DNA of 64,000 nt, from NCBI RefSeq assembly GCF_027912455.1, contig NZ_CP115446.1:519501-583500 (forward strand). Reading direction: 5' to 3'. Below are positions 55,213-62,896 of this stretch, piece by piece. The translations under genes and the position numbers were made by a program. The notes beneath the pieces were generated by a model that searched no databases, was not told where the DNA came from, and was given only the letters and a program-made list of their open reading frames with translations. This DNA comes from Aurantiacibacter sp. MUD61. Lineage in GTDB: Bacteria; Pseudomonadota; Alphaproteobacteria; Sphingomonadales; Sphingomonadaceae. Within the stretch, counting starts at the first letter, position 1; each line of letters opens with the position of its first letter.

Positions 55213-55599
55213 TTACTGATCGGAGATCAGCGCTTCTGCCTCAATCTCGACCAGCCAGTCTTCGCGGCAAAGCCATGCTACGCCGACCATGGTGGCAGCA
55301 GGCCGCGCATCGCCGAAATGCTTCTTATGCACTTCGCCGACAGCCTCCTGATCGCCTGGCGAGACGAGGAACATGCGCGTGCGCACCACACCTACTGCGC
55401 TGCCGCCCAGGTCTTCGATCGCCTTGATGATGAGGCGGCAACAGCGATCGGCCTGCGCAGCCGCATCGCCTTCAGTCGTGGATCCATCCTCCTCGATTGG
55501 GCCTGTGCCCGCGACCACGATGCGATTGCCTTCCTTCACCGCGCGGGTGAAGCCGAATTGCTCTTCAAACGGTGATCCGGATGTTGCGTGGCGGCGCAT
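55213..55599 (-). CDS. RidA/YjgF-family protein
   Basis: The 128-residue protein belongs to the trimeric RidA (YjgF/YER057c/UK114) family. The C-terminal signature is complete: GDARPAATMVGVAWLCREDW with the catalytic Arg, then LVEIEAEAL. FTRAVKEGNRIVVAGTGPI and VRTRMFLV fit earlier strands. RidA enzymes deaminate reactive enamine/imine intermediates; this variant has Arg-Pro-Ala-Ala-Thr rather than the classic motif and may belong to another RidA subgroup. It lies 17 bases downstream of the single-domain lipoprotein gene. Confidence 0.9.
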   Translation of the reverse strand: MRRHATSGSPFEEQFGFTRAVKEGNRIVVAGTGPIEEDGSTTEGDAAAQADRCCRLIIKAIEDLGGSAVGVVRTRMFLVSPGDQEAVGEVHKKHFGDARPAATMVGVAWLCREDWLVEIEAEALISDQ

Positions 55600-55616
55600 G
55601 AGTTCGATCCTTCTCT

Positions 55617-56105
55617 TTAGCCAGCGCAGCGTTTGCGGGGCAGCCCGTCGAAGGCATCCTCGCCAACGCCGGACACGATCAGGAACTGGCCTGAGGAATC
55701 CATTTCAAACCGATAGGCCTGCTCCCAGCTTTCACCCTCACCGCTCATCGACACGCTGACTAGCCGGTCGCCATTGGACTCGCGCTCGATCCCGGTGATT
55801 TCGCCCGAGGATTCGTAGAACTGTAGGGTATCAGCGGTGATTTCGAGCCGCATGTCGGACATGGGATCGCATGTGCCTTCCACATAATCCCACACGCCGT
55901 GATAGGTCGGATCGAGCTGGTCGGAATTGGCGAGCTCTTGCGCATCTGTCATGTCTGTCGTTTCTGCGCCTGTCGGCTGAGCGGCTTCCAGAGTCTCCTC
56001 GCCATACGCACCTTCGCTCGTCGCCGCGCTTTCCTCCGCCTCGCCGGAACAGGCGGCCAGAGCAAGCGCGCATGGTAGCGCAGTCAGGAGCAGCTTAGTC
56101 CGCAT
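55617..56105 (-). CDS. Lipoprotein with one FHGxW-type domain
   Basis: The 162-residue lipoprotein precursor has LAAC at about residues 16-19, a 45-residue acidic/Ser/Thr linker and one module beginning TYHGVWDYVEGTCDP and ending GLPRKRC near the C-terminus. The pattern of Trp, early Cys, central strands and terminal Cys matches the modules of the lipoprotein at 54350, so they are paralogues. It lies two bases after the deacetylase stop and is probably co-transcribed with it. Family unknown. Confidence 0.82.
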   Translation of the reverse strand: MRTKLLLTALPCALALAACSGEAEESAATSEGAYGEETLEAAQPTGAETTDMTDAQELANSDQLDPTYHGVWDYVEGTCDPMSDMRLEITADTLQFYESSGEITGIERESNGDRLVSVSMSGEGESWEQAYRFEMDSSGQFLIVSGVGEDAFDGLPRKRCAG

Positions 56106-56107
56106 CG

Positions 56108-57082
56108 TCAGTCCTCTTCTTCAATCTGTCCCAGCACACGGCGATCGAATTCGGCCTGCGCCTCTGAAAGTGCATTTCTGGAATACCATCGCGGCGCTGG
56201 CAAGTCGCGTTCCCACGCGACCTGCTCGGTCAGCGTGCCCTGTGCGCTCGGGGTATCGTAAGTCGCCGCAAAGGCCGCGAAGGGATCGGCATAGGCCTCG
56301 TCTGCCGTGATGATAGACCAGCCATCGGCTTCGAGAGCGTGGATCAGATCGGCGAGGAAGAGCACGGTCACATCGGCCTCATGCAGCAGCATGACATGCG
56401 CAGGCGATCGGCCGATCGTCCGCACTGCGAGATCATCGAAGAAATTGGCGGCCTCGACATGGCTCTCGACAAAGAGCTCGCCGAGTGCCTCCATGTCCAC
56501 GTCGCGGCCTTCGCTGCGCGCTGTGCTGGCAGCCTGATCGTAGAACCAGTCGCTGGCATCGACGGTCACATAGCCATTGGTAAGACCGCGAGCGGCCAGC
56601 CCGGCGCGCACGCCATCGCGCTTGGCAATGTCTGCGCGCCCTTCATCGAGGAAGGGATAGCGGAACCACGGCCGGTGGCCTTCCAGTTGCACCAGCCATT
56701 CTTCCGCCGCGTCTATTTCGGCGAGATATTCTTCCACCGAGAGATCGCTGAGCGAGGGATGGGTAGCGGCGTGATTGGCCATGACATGACCATCCGCCAT
56801 ATAGGCCAACAGGTGCCCCAGCCCGTTCGCGCGCTCTTGCAGCTTGCCCGTATTGACGAAGAAAGCCGCCTGCTCGACGCCGGCCTCACGCAGAGTTGTC
56901 CGCAGCATCTCGGCGCGTTCATCGGTGTCCAGGAAAGCGCCCTGATGCCGCGGGATGTCATCGAACGTAAGCGCGATGCGCCGCTCGCCTACGGGCTCTG
57001 CGTCGGTGACGGGCGCGGGAGACGGCATGCAGGCCGCCAGCGCCATTGCCGTGATCAGAACCAACAGCAAACGCGCCAGCAT
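56108..57082 (-). CDS. Polysaccharide deacetylase-family lipoprotein
   Basis: The 324-residue protein has a lipoprotein-type signal (MALAAC, Cys near 18) and a NodB-homology domain. Motif 1 is IALTFDDIPRH with the catalytic Asp pair, motif 2 is ANHAATHPSLSDLS with the two His metal ligands, and motif 3 is FRYPFLDEG. A later segment, VMLLHEADVTVLF, supplies the His of motif 5. Such enzymes remove acetyl or similar groups from polysaccharide or peptidoglycan sugars. It is immediately downstream of mmsA (five-base gap) although functionally unrelated. Confidence 0.9.
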   Translation of the reverse strand: MLARLLLVLITAMALAACMPSPAPVTDAEPVGERRIALTFDDIPRHQGAFLDTDERAEMLRTTLREAGVEQAAFFVNTGKLQERANGLGHLLAYMADGHVMANHAATHPSLSDLSVEEYLAEIDAAEEWLVQLEGHRPWFRYPFLDEGRADIAKRDGVRAGLAARGLTNGYVTVDASDWFYDQAASTARSEGRDVDMEALGELFVESHVEAANFFDDLAVRTIGRSPAHVMLLHEADVTVLFLADLIHALEADGWSIITADEAYADPFAAFAATYDTPSAQGTLTEQVAWERDLPAPRWYSRNALSEAQAEFDRRVLGQIEEED

Positions 57083-57087
57083 TGTGC

Positions 57088-58587
57088 TTATCCCATCGTT
57101 GGAATGACGAAGGCGTTCGATCCGTCGCCACCGCCATCGGGCCAGCGCTGGGTGACTTTCTTCGCCTTGGTCCAGAAGCGCATGCCTTCCATGCCGTACT
57201 GGTCCGCATCGCCAAAGCCCGACCGCTTCCAGCCACCGAAGCTGTGATAGCTCACCGGCACGGGGATCGGCACGTTGATGCCCACCATGCCGACATTCAC
57301 CCGGTGCGCGAATTCGCGCGCGGCGTGGCCGTTGCGGGTGAAGATGGCGACGCCGTTGCCGTATTGGTGATCGCTCGGCAGCTTGAGCGCATGCTCGAAA
57401 TCCGTGGCGCGGACGATCTGGAGCACGGGGCCGAAGATCTCTTCCTTGTAGCTTTCCATGTCTGGCGTGACATGGTCGATCAACGTCGGGCCGACGAAGA
57501 AACCGTTCTCATGGCCTTGCAGGGTGAAGCCGCGACCGTCGATCACGATCTCGCCGCCTTCGTTTTCCGCCGTGGTGATCCAGTCTTCGACGCGCTGCTT
57601 GTGCTCTGGCGTGACGACCGGCCCGTAATGCGCATCCTTGTCGGTCGACACTCCGACGCGCAGCGCATTGATCGCGGGGATGAGCTTTTCCTTGAGCCGC
57701 TCTGCGGTGTCTTCGCCCACGGGCACCACCACCGGCAGCGCCATGCAGCGCTCGCCCGCCGAGCCAAAAGCCGCGCCAGACAGATCGTTCACCACCTGGT
57801 CGAGATCGGCGTCGGGCATCACAATGCCGTGGTTCTTCGCGCCGCCCATCGCCTGCACTCGCTTGCCCGCAGCAACGCCGCGCTTGTAAACGTAGTGCGC
57901 AATGTCGGACGAACCGACGAAGCTGACCGCGGCAATGTCCTCATGATCGAGGATCGCATCGACCATTTCCTTGTCGCCATGCACGACCTGCAACAGTCCT
58001 TCAGGCGCGCCCGCTTCGACGAACAATTCGGCGAGCCGCACCGGCACTGAAGGATCGCGTTCCGAAGGCTTCAGAATGAAGGCATTGCCCGCCGCCACGG
58101 CCATGCCGAACATCCACATCGGGATCATCGCAGGGAAGTTGAACGGCGTGATGCCCGCGCCAATGCCAAGCGGCTGGCGCATCGAATAAACGTCGATGCC
58201 CGGCCCCGCGCCATTGGTGTACTCGCCTTTCAGCACCTGCGGGATGCCGCAGGCGTATTCGATGACTTCGAGCCCGCGCTGCACATCGCCATGGGCATCA
58301 TCGACAACCTTGCCATGCTCGCTCGAGAGAAGCTCAGCGAGCTCCTGCTTGTGCTCTTCGACCAGCCGCTTGAATTCGAACATCACACGGGCGCGCTTTT
58401 GCGGATTGGTCGCCGCCCACTCGGGCTGGACTTTCTTCGCGTTGGCGACAGCGCGGTCGAGCAAAGCCGCATCGCCGAGCGAAACTTCGGCCTGCACTTC
58501 GCCTGTCGAAGGGTTCCAGATCTGGTGTTTGCGCGCGGAGGCGTCGCTGCCTTCGAAGCCCTGGATGAAGTGATCGATCTGACGCAT
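57088..58587 (-). CDS. mmsA: CoA-acylating methylmalonate-semialdehyde dehydrogenase
   Basis: The 499-residue enzyme oxidises methylmalonate semialdehyde to propionyl-CoA with NAD+ and CoA in valine catabolism. Aldehyde dehydrogenase motifs include ITPFNFPAMIPMWMFGMAVA, VSFVGSSDIAHYVYK and catalytic Cys281 in GSAGERCMALPVVV. The family-specific GGAKNHGIVMPDAD and SYHSFGGWKRSGFGD are visible. The normal MmsA length is about 500. The product feeds directly into the upstream pccA and mutase genes. Confidence 0.96.
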   Translation of the reverse strand: MRQIDHFIQGFEGSDASARKHQIWNPSTGEVQAEVSLGDAALLDRAVANAKKVQPEWAATNPQKRARVMFEFKRLVEEHKQELAELLSSEHGKVVDDAHGDVQRGLEVIEYACGIPQVLKGEYTNGAGPGIDVYSMRQPLGIGAGITPFNFPAMIPMWMFGMAVAAGNAFILKPSERDPSVPVRLAELFVEAGAPEGLLQVVHGDKEMVDAILDHEDIAAVSFVGSSDIAHYVYKRGVAAGKRVQAMGGAKNHGIVMPDADLDQVVNDLSGAAFGSAGERCMALPVVVPVGEDTAERLKEKLIPAINALRVGVSTDKDAHYGPVVTPEHKQRVEDWITTAENEGGEIVIDGRGFTLQGHENGFFVGPTLIDHVTPDMESYKEEIFGPVLQIVRATDFEHALKLPSDHQYGNGVAIFTRNGHAAREFAHRVNVGMVGINVPIPVPVSYHSFGGWKRSGFGDADQYGMEGMRFWTKAKKVTQRWPDGGGDGSNAFVIPTMG

Positions 58588-58676
58588 GGATATATTCCGT
58601 TACAAATGAAACTTGTTGCCTTGGAGCCCTAGGCCTTTGCCGCGCGCGAGTCCAACTCTGGCGCGGCAAATTGAGC

Positions 58677-59456
58677 TTAGCGGCCCTTCCACTCCGGCGG
58701 ACGCTTTTCGACGAAGGCTTTCATGCCTTCTGTCTTGTCTTCGGTGGCGGTGAGGATCTGGAACAGGCGCCGTTCGTGGATCATGCCCTGGCTGAGCGTC
58801 GTCTCATACGCTGCATCGACCAGCTCCTTGTTCACCTTGACTGCCATGGGCGCCATGGAGGCGATAGTTTCGGCGGCCTTCATTGCTTGGTCGAGCAGCT
58901 GATCATGCGGCACCACGCGGGCGACGAGGCCAGCGCGCTCGGCTTCTTCGGCATCCATCATCCGGCCCGTCAGGCACAGATCCATCGCTTTCGACTTGCC
59001 GACCGCGCGGGTGAGACGCTGGCTGCCACCCATGCCGGGTGCAACGCCCAGCTTGATTTCGGGCTGGCCGAATTTCGCATTCTCGGAAGCGATGATGAAA
59101 TCCGCCATCATGGCGACCTCGCACCCTCCGCCGAGCGCAAAGCCGTTGACCGCAGCGATCCACGGCTTGCGCGTTTTCGCGGTCATTTCGTTCCAGCCGG
59201 CGAAGAAGTCTTCATTGTAGAATTCGGCCGCGGGCTTGTCAGCCATTTCCTTGATGTCGGCGCCAGCGGCAAAGGCCTTGTCGCCAGAACCTGTGATGAC
59301 CGCGCAGCCCTGGCTGTCATCGGCGTCATACTCGGCAAAGGCTTTCGTCAGTTCGGCCAGCACAGTGGTGTTGAGCGCATTCAGCGCATCGGGACGATTG
59401 ATAGTGATCAGCGTGACCGAACCGCGCTGTTCGGTGGTGATGGTTTCGTATGCCAT
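58677..59456 (-). CDS. Enoyl-CoA hydratase
   Basis: The 259-residue crotonase-fold protein has the oxyanion-hole segment [14 protein letters not shown] and the catalytic region [18 protein letters not shown], whose Glu, with the later Glu in [17 protein letters not shown], hydrates enoyl-CoA. It is very similar in outline to FadB1x/PaaF short-chain hydratases. In this context it probably hydrates methacrylyl-CoA or crotonyl-CoA in valine or fatty acid breakdown. Gaps of 58 and 89 bases separate it from pccA and mmsA. Confidence 0.95.
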   Translation of the reverse strand: MAYETITTEQRGSVTLITINRPDALNALNTTVLAELTKAFAEYDADDSQGCAVITGSGDKAFAAGADIKEMADKPAAEFYNEDFFAGWNEMTAKTRKPWIAAVNGFALGGGCEVAMMADFIIASENAKFGQPEIKLGVAPGMGGSQRLTRAVGKSKAMDLCLTGRMMDAEEAERAGLVARVVPHDQLLDQAMKAAETIASMAPMAVKVNKELVDAAYETTLSQGMIHERRLFQILTATEDKTEGMKAFVEKRPPEWKGR

Positions 59457-59514
59457 GGTTTGTGGTCCTGAAAATCTGTGTTTTTTCGCTTCTGTAAAGG
59501 AAGCGCGTGAGGGG

Positions 59515-61548
59515 CTATTCGAGTTCCAGAATCACCGCATCCACAACGAGCGTCTCGCCTTCTTCGGCATTGATGGTGGCGATAGTGCCCGCCTTCTCGG
59601 CGCGCAGGATGTTCTCCATCTTCATCGCCTCGACCGTGGCGAGCGGCTGTCCGGGCTGGACTTCCTCGCCCTCCTCGACATGCAGTTTCACCAGCAGGCC
59701 GGGCATCGGGCAAAGCAGCATTTTGGAAGTGTCGGGCGGCTCTTTTTCGATCATGTGTCCGGCGTGCTCGGCCAGCCGCGCTTCGAGGACGCGCAGCTCA
59801 TGGCTCGCGCCGTGGGTGGTCATGACATAGCCGGTGCGGGTGCGATCAATACCGATGCCGTAGCTGGCCACCGCTTCCGCATCTTCATCGGTGCTGTCGA
59901 ACACCGAGACATCGACCATTTTTTCGCCCGGCGTGTAGGTAAATTCGAGAACGACCTGTTCGCCGTCGACGAGCAAGCCTTCCTCGCCCAGCGTAACCTC
60001 GTGGTCACTCTCACCATTGCGGATAATCCAGTCGCCGGGCGGAAGCAGCGGGCCGTTGAGCTGGCCCGAAATCCGCCGTGCGCGATCGGCATCGGCTGTG
60101 GCCATGACGCCTGCTACCGCGGCGAGGACGCGCCACGTCTGGTCACTGACAGCTGCACCCTCAAACCCATCGGGATATTCCTCGGCGATAAAGCCGGTGG
60201 TGAGTTCACCGCTGCGGAAGCGCGGATGCTGCATCAGCGCGGAGAGGAAATCGACATTGTGGCCGAGCCCGTCGAGCTCGATCCGGTCGAGCGCGGCGAT
60301 CTGCAAATCCGCCGCTTCGTCACGCGTCGGTGCCCATGTCACCAGCTTGGCGATCATTGGATCATAGAAGATCGAGACCTCGCCGCCTTCCTGTACGCCG
60401 GAATCGAAGCGGGTGCCGTCCACACCGCGAAGGTCGCCCGCCCATGGCTCCACGGGGGTGCGATATCGCACCAAGCGACCGGTTGAAGGGAGGAAGCCGC
60501 GATACGGGTCTTCGGCGTAAATCCGGTTCTCGATCGCCCAGCCATCGATACCGATATCGTCCTGCGACATCGCGAGCTTTTCGCCCGCCGCAATGCGGAT
60601 CATTTGCTCGACCAGGTCGATGCCGGTGATCGCTTCGGTGACGGGGTGTTCCACCTGCAGTCGGGTGTTCATTTCGAGGAAGTAGAAGCTTTCGCCCGTC
60701 GGGTCCGCGCCGCTGACGATCAGCTCCACCGTGCCCGCCGAGTGGTATCCCACGGCCTGCGATAATGCGACCGCCTGCTCACCCATCTTACGGCGCATTT
60801 CGGGCGTGACGAAGGGAGACGGCGCTTCCTCGACCACCTTCTGGTGGCGGCGCTGGATGCTGCATTCGCGCTCGTTCAGATAGAGCACCGTGCCGTGCTT
60901 GTCGCCGAGCACCTGGATCTCGATATGGCGCGGGTCTTCGATAAATTTCTCGATGAAGACGCGGTCGTCGCCGAAGCTGTTGAGGCCCTCGCGCTTGGTC
61001 GCCTCGAACCCGTCCTTCACATCCTGATCGTTCCACGCGAGCCGCATGCCCTTGCCGCCGCCGCCAGCGCTGGCCTTCATCATCACCGGATAGCCGATTG
61101 CGTTGGAAACGCTCAGCGCCTCGTCGGTCGTATCGATGGCATCTTCGGAGCCGGGGACGGTGTTGACGCCCGCTTCCTTGGCGAGCTTCTTGGACTCGAT
61201 CTTGTCGCCCATCGCCGCAATCGCGCTGGCGGGCGGGCCGATAAAGGCGATGTTCTCTTTCTCCAGCGCCTCGACGAAGCTCGCACGTTCGGACAAGAAG
61301 CCATATCCCGGATGCACCGCCTCTGCCCCGGTCTGCTTGCAAGCCGCGATGATCTTGTCGGCGAGCAAGTAGCTCTCGGCAGCAGGCGGCGGTCCGATAT
61401 GCACGGCCTCATCGGCCATCTGCACGAAAGGCGCGCGCGCATCGGCATCGGAATAAACCGCGACCGTGGCGATATCCATGCGCCGCGCAGTCTTGATGAC
61501 CCGGCACGCGATTTCACCACGATTGGCGATGAGGATTTTGGAGAACAT
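59515..61548 (-). CDS. pccA: Acetyl/propionyl-CoA carboxylase, biotin-carrying alpha subunit
   Basis: The 677-residue protein has a biotin carboxylase domain (1-450) with [23 protein letters not shown]-grasp loop [27 protein letters not shown] and [14 protein letters not shown] middle BT-like region follows, and then a biotinyl domain with Lys643 in VEAMKMENI. It carboxylates biotin and, with a PccB subunit not in the window, converts propionyl-CoA to methylmalonyl-CoA. Its ATG directly follows the stop of the small ORF at 61549 (TAAATG). Confidence 0.96.
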   Translation of the reverse strand: MFSKILIANRGEIACRVIKTARRMDIATVAVYSDADARAPFVQMADEAVHIGPPPAAESYLLADKIIAACKQTGAEAVHPGYGFLSERASFVEALEKENIAFIGPPASAIAAMGDKIESKKLAKEAGVNTVPGSEDAIDTTDEALSVSNAIGYPVMMKASAGGGGKGMRLAWNDQDVKDGFEATKREGLNSFGDDRVFIEKFIEDPRHIEIQVLGDKHGTVLYLNERECSIQRRHQKVVEEAPSPFVTPEMRRKMGEQAVALSQAVGYHSAGTVELIVSGADPTGESFYFLEMNTRLQVEHPVTEAITGIDLVEQMIRIAAGEKLAMSQDDIGIDGWAIENRIYAEDPYRGFLPSTGRLVRYRTPVEPWAGDLRGVDGTRFDSGVQEGGEVSIFYDPMIAKLVTWAPTRDEAADLQIAALDRIELDGLGHNVDFLSALMQHPRFRSGELTTGFIAEEYPDGFEGAAVSDQTWRVLAAVAGVMATADADRARRISGQLNGPLLPPGDWIIRNGESDHEVTLGEEGLLVDGEQVVLEFTYTPGEKMVDVSVFDSTDEDAEAVASYGIGIDRTRTGYVMTTHGASHELRVLEARLAEHAGHMIEKEPPDTSKMLLCPMPGLLVKLHVEEGEEVQPGQPLATVEAMKMENILRAEKAGTIATINAEEGETLVVDAVILELE

Positions 61549-61836
61549 TTAGGTATTTACCCCTTGATTGTCAGAGAGGCGGACCATCGCCTGCCAAGCC
61601 GTGATTTGATCGCCCTGCTGCAAATCCGTCCATGTCGCGCCGTCACCGACGTGTTTCGACAGATGACGTATGAAATCATGAAAGTCTTCGTATGCGATGT
61701 CAGGCGCCGCAAGCTCCGTCCCGACATAGCCGTTCGCCGCCCACATTAAACCGCTGGAAGTCGCCTCGCACCACAAGTGAATATACTCCAAGTCAGGCCG
61801 AGCGACTTCGACGCGTATAATTGGAGACCCGCTCAC
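61549..61836 (-). CDS. Small soluble protein of unknown function
   Basis: The 95-residue protein starts at GTG overlapping the upstream stop (GTGA) with a GGGAGG ribosome binding site. It is acidic and contains IRVEVARPDLEYIHLWCEAT, a WAANGYVGTEL segment and a helical AYEDFHDFIRHLSKHV stretch. It has no membrane helix or signal. I know no family. Its position between the esterase/membrane-peptide genes and pccA, fully coupled on both sides, argues that it is real. Confidence 0.7.
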   Translation of the reverse strand: MSGSPIIRVEVARPDLEYIHLWCEATSSGLMWAANGYVGTELAAPDIAYEDFHDFIRHLSKHVGDGATWTDLQQGDQITAWQAMVRLSDNQGVNT

Positions 61837-62051
61837 TCCGCGCCCTCCCACAACCGCTTAATCGCCCACGCCCATACCAGCATCAGCGCGAGGGCGACCA
61901 GCCACAGCACGTTCTCATACCAGTATGGCGCGTCGGGAAAGCCGGAGATGCGCGCATCTTGCTTTTCCGATGCCGATCTGCCCGCGAGGCAGGATGTCGG
62001 CAGCAGGACCAATGTGATGATGACCGAGCGAAAGATGAAGCTCTTGTTCAC
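61833..62051 (-). CDS. Small two-helix membrane protein
   Basis: The 72-residue protein starts at GTG overlapping the esterase stop by four bases, with GAGGAGGGAG immediately upstream. A hydrophobic N-terminal segment (about 7-22), possibly a signal or membrane anchor, is followed by a polar stretch and a second helix (about 50-67, VLWLVALALMLVWAWAI) ending in a basic tail. I do not recognise a family. The overlap chain with its neighbours suggests coupled expression. Confidence 0.68.
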   Translation of the reverse strand: MNKSFIFRSVIITLVLLPTSCLAGRSASEKQDARISGFPDAPYWYENVLWLVALALMLVWAWAIKRLWEGAE

Positions 62052-62896
62052 TCTCCCTCCTCGCACGGCACGTCAAAACCCCATTCCGCATCGAAATCAT
62101 ACCCGGTCGGCAGCAGGTACTGCATCACCGTGGGGGTGAGGATGTGGTAGGCGGTCGCGTGCGTCAGTTCAGGCGTTGCGAGCAAGCAGCCCTGCTCTCC
62201 CGCTACCGCTGCGACCATTTCAACCGCTTGCTGCGTTTCCGGACCTTCGTTGGAATAGCTGATGATAAGACGCGGCGCGTCATCCTCGCCAGCCCGTGTT
62301 TCCGCAGCCGAGCGGGCGAGCGCCTGGCCGTCCCACCACAGGCTGGGATTGACCGCGCCATAGGCATCGAAGAGGTCCGGTTCTATCAGCCACGTTTCGA
62401 CGATGAAAAGCCCCGCAAGCGATTCCCCGAGCGCCACATCCGTGCCGTCGGTGCGATAGGTGCTGTCGATCAGCGGCTTTACCTCGTCGCGGATAAAGGC
62501 GCGAAAAGCTGAGGCATTGCCCGCTGTCGGAAAAGCCTCCTGCTCCTCCGCCGTTCCGGTCGATCCGATCAGCTCCGCGCGGCGATCGCGCGTTGTGATG
62601 CCGACGACGATCGCGGACTGCGAGCGGCCCCACAGCGCATTGAGCGCACTGGTGCCGGTGACGTGGAGGAAATCCTGGTTCATGCCGCCATCGATCAGGT
62701 AAATGACCGGAAAGGCCTCCTCGCCCTCGCGATAATCGGTCGGCAGGTAGACATTGATATGCCGCGCGACAGGCTCTTCATCGAAGGCGAGCATGTGCGT
62801 TTCGCCAATGGTTATCGGCGCAGCATCTTGCGCCAGCGCGGGGCTGACGGTCAGTGCAACACTCGCTGCGAAGACAAGCGCGGCGCGGCGGATCAC
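62048..62896 (-). CDS. Secreted esterase of the Fes/PF00756 type
   Basis: The 282-residue protein begins at GTG overlapping the mutase stop. A Sec signal peptide (hydrophobic core VFAASVALTVSPALA) precedes a fold typical of the putative-esterase family. Visible motifs are RHINVYLPTDYREGE and FPVIYLIDGGMNQDF, the nucleophile in ALGESLAGLFIVE (GxSxxG), and a likely catalytic His in LTHATAYHIL. Such enzymes hydrolyse siderophore, acyl or other esters in the periplasm. Nothing in it links biochemically to propionate metabolism despite the overlap. Confidence 0.87.
   Translation of the reverse strand: MIRRAALVFAASVALTVSPALAQDAAPITIGETHMLAFDEEPVARHINVYLPTDYREGEEAFPVIYLIDGGMNQDFLHVTGTSALNALWGRSQSAIVVGITTRDRRAELIGSTGTAEEQEAFPTAGNASAFRAFIRDEVKPLIDSTYRTDGTDVALGESLAGLFIVETWLIEPDLFDAYGAVNPSLWWDGQALARSAAETRAGEDDAPRLIISYSNEGPETQQAVEMVAAVAGEQGCLLATPELTHATAYHILTPTVMQYLLPTGYDFDAEWGFDVPCEEGE

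Noticed and set aside
54350..57082. Peptidoglycan-modifying island (deacetylase plus lipoproteins)
   Set aside because: Only one enzyme supports it, and the run begins with mmsA, so a dedicated cell-wall function is not shown.
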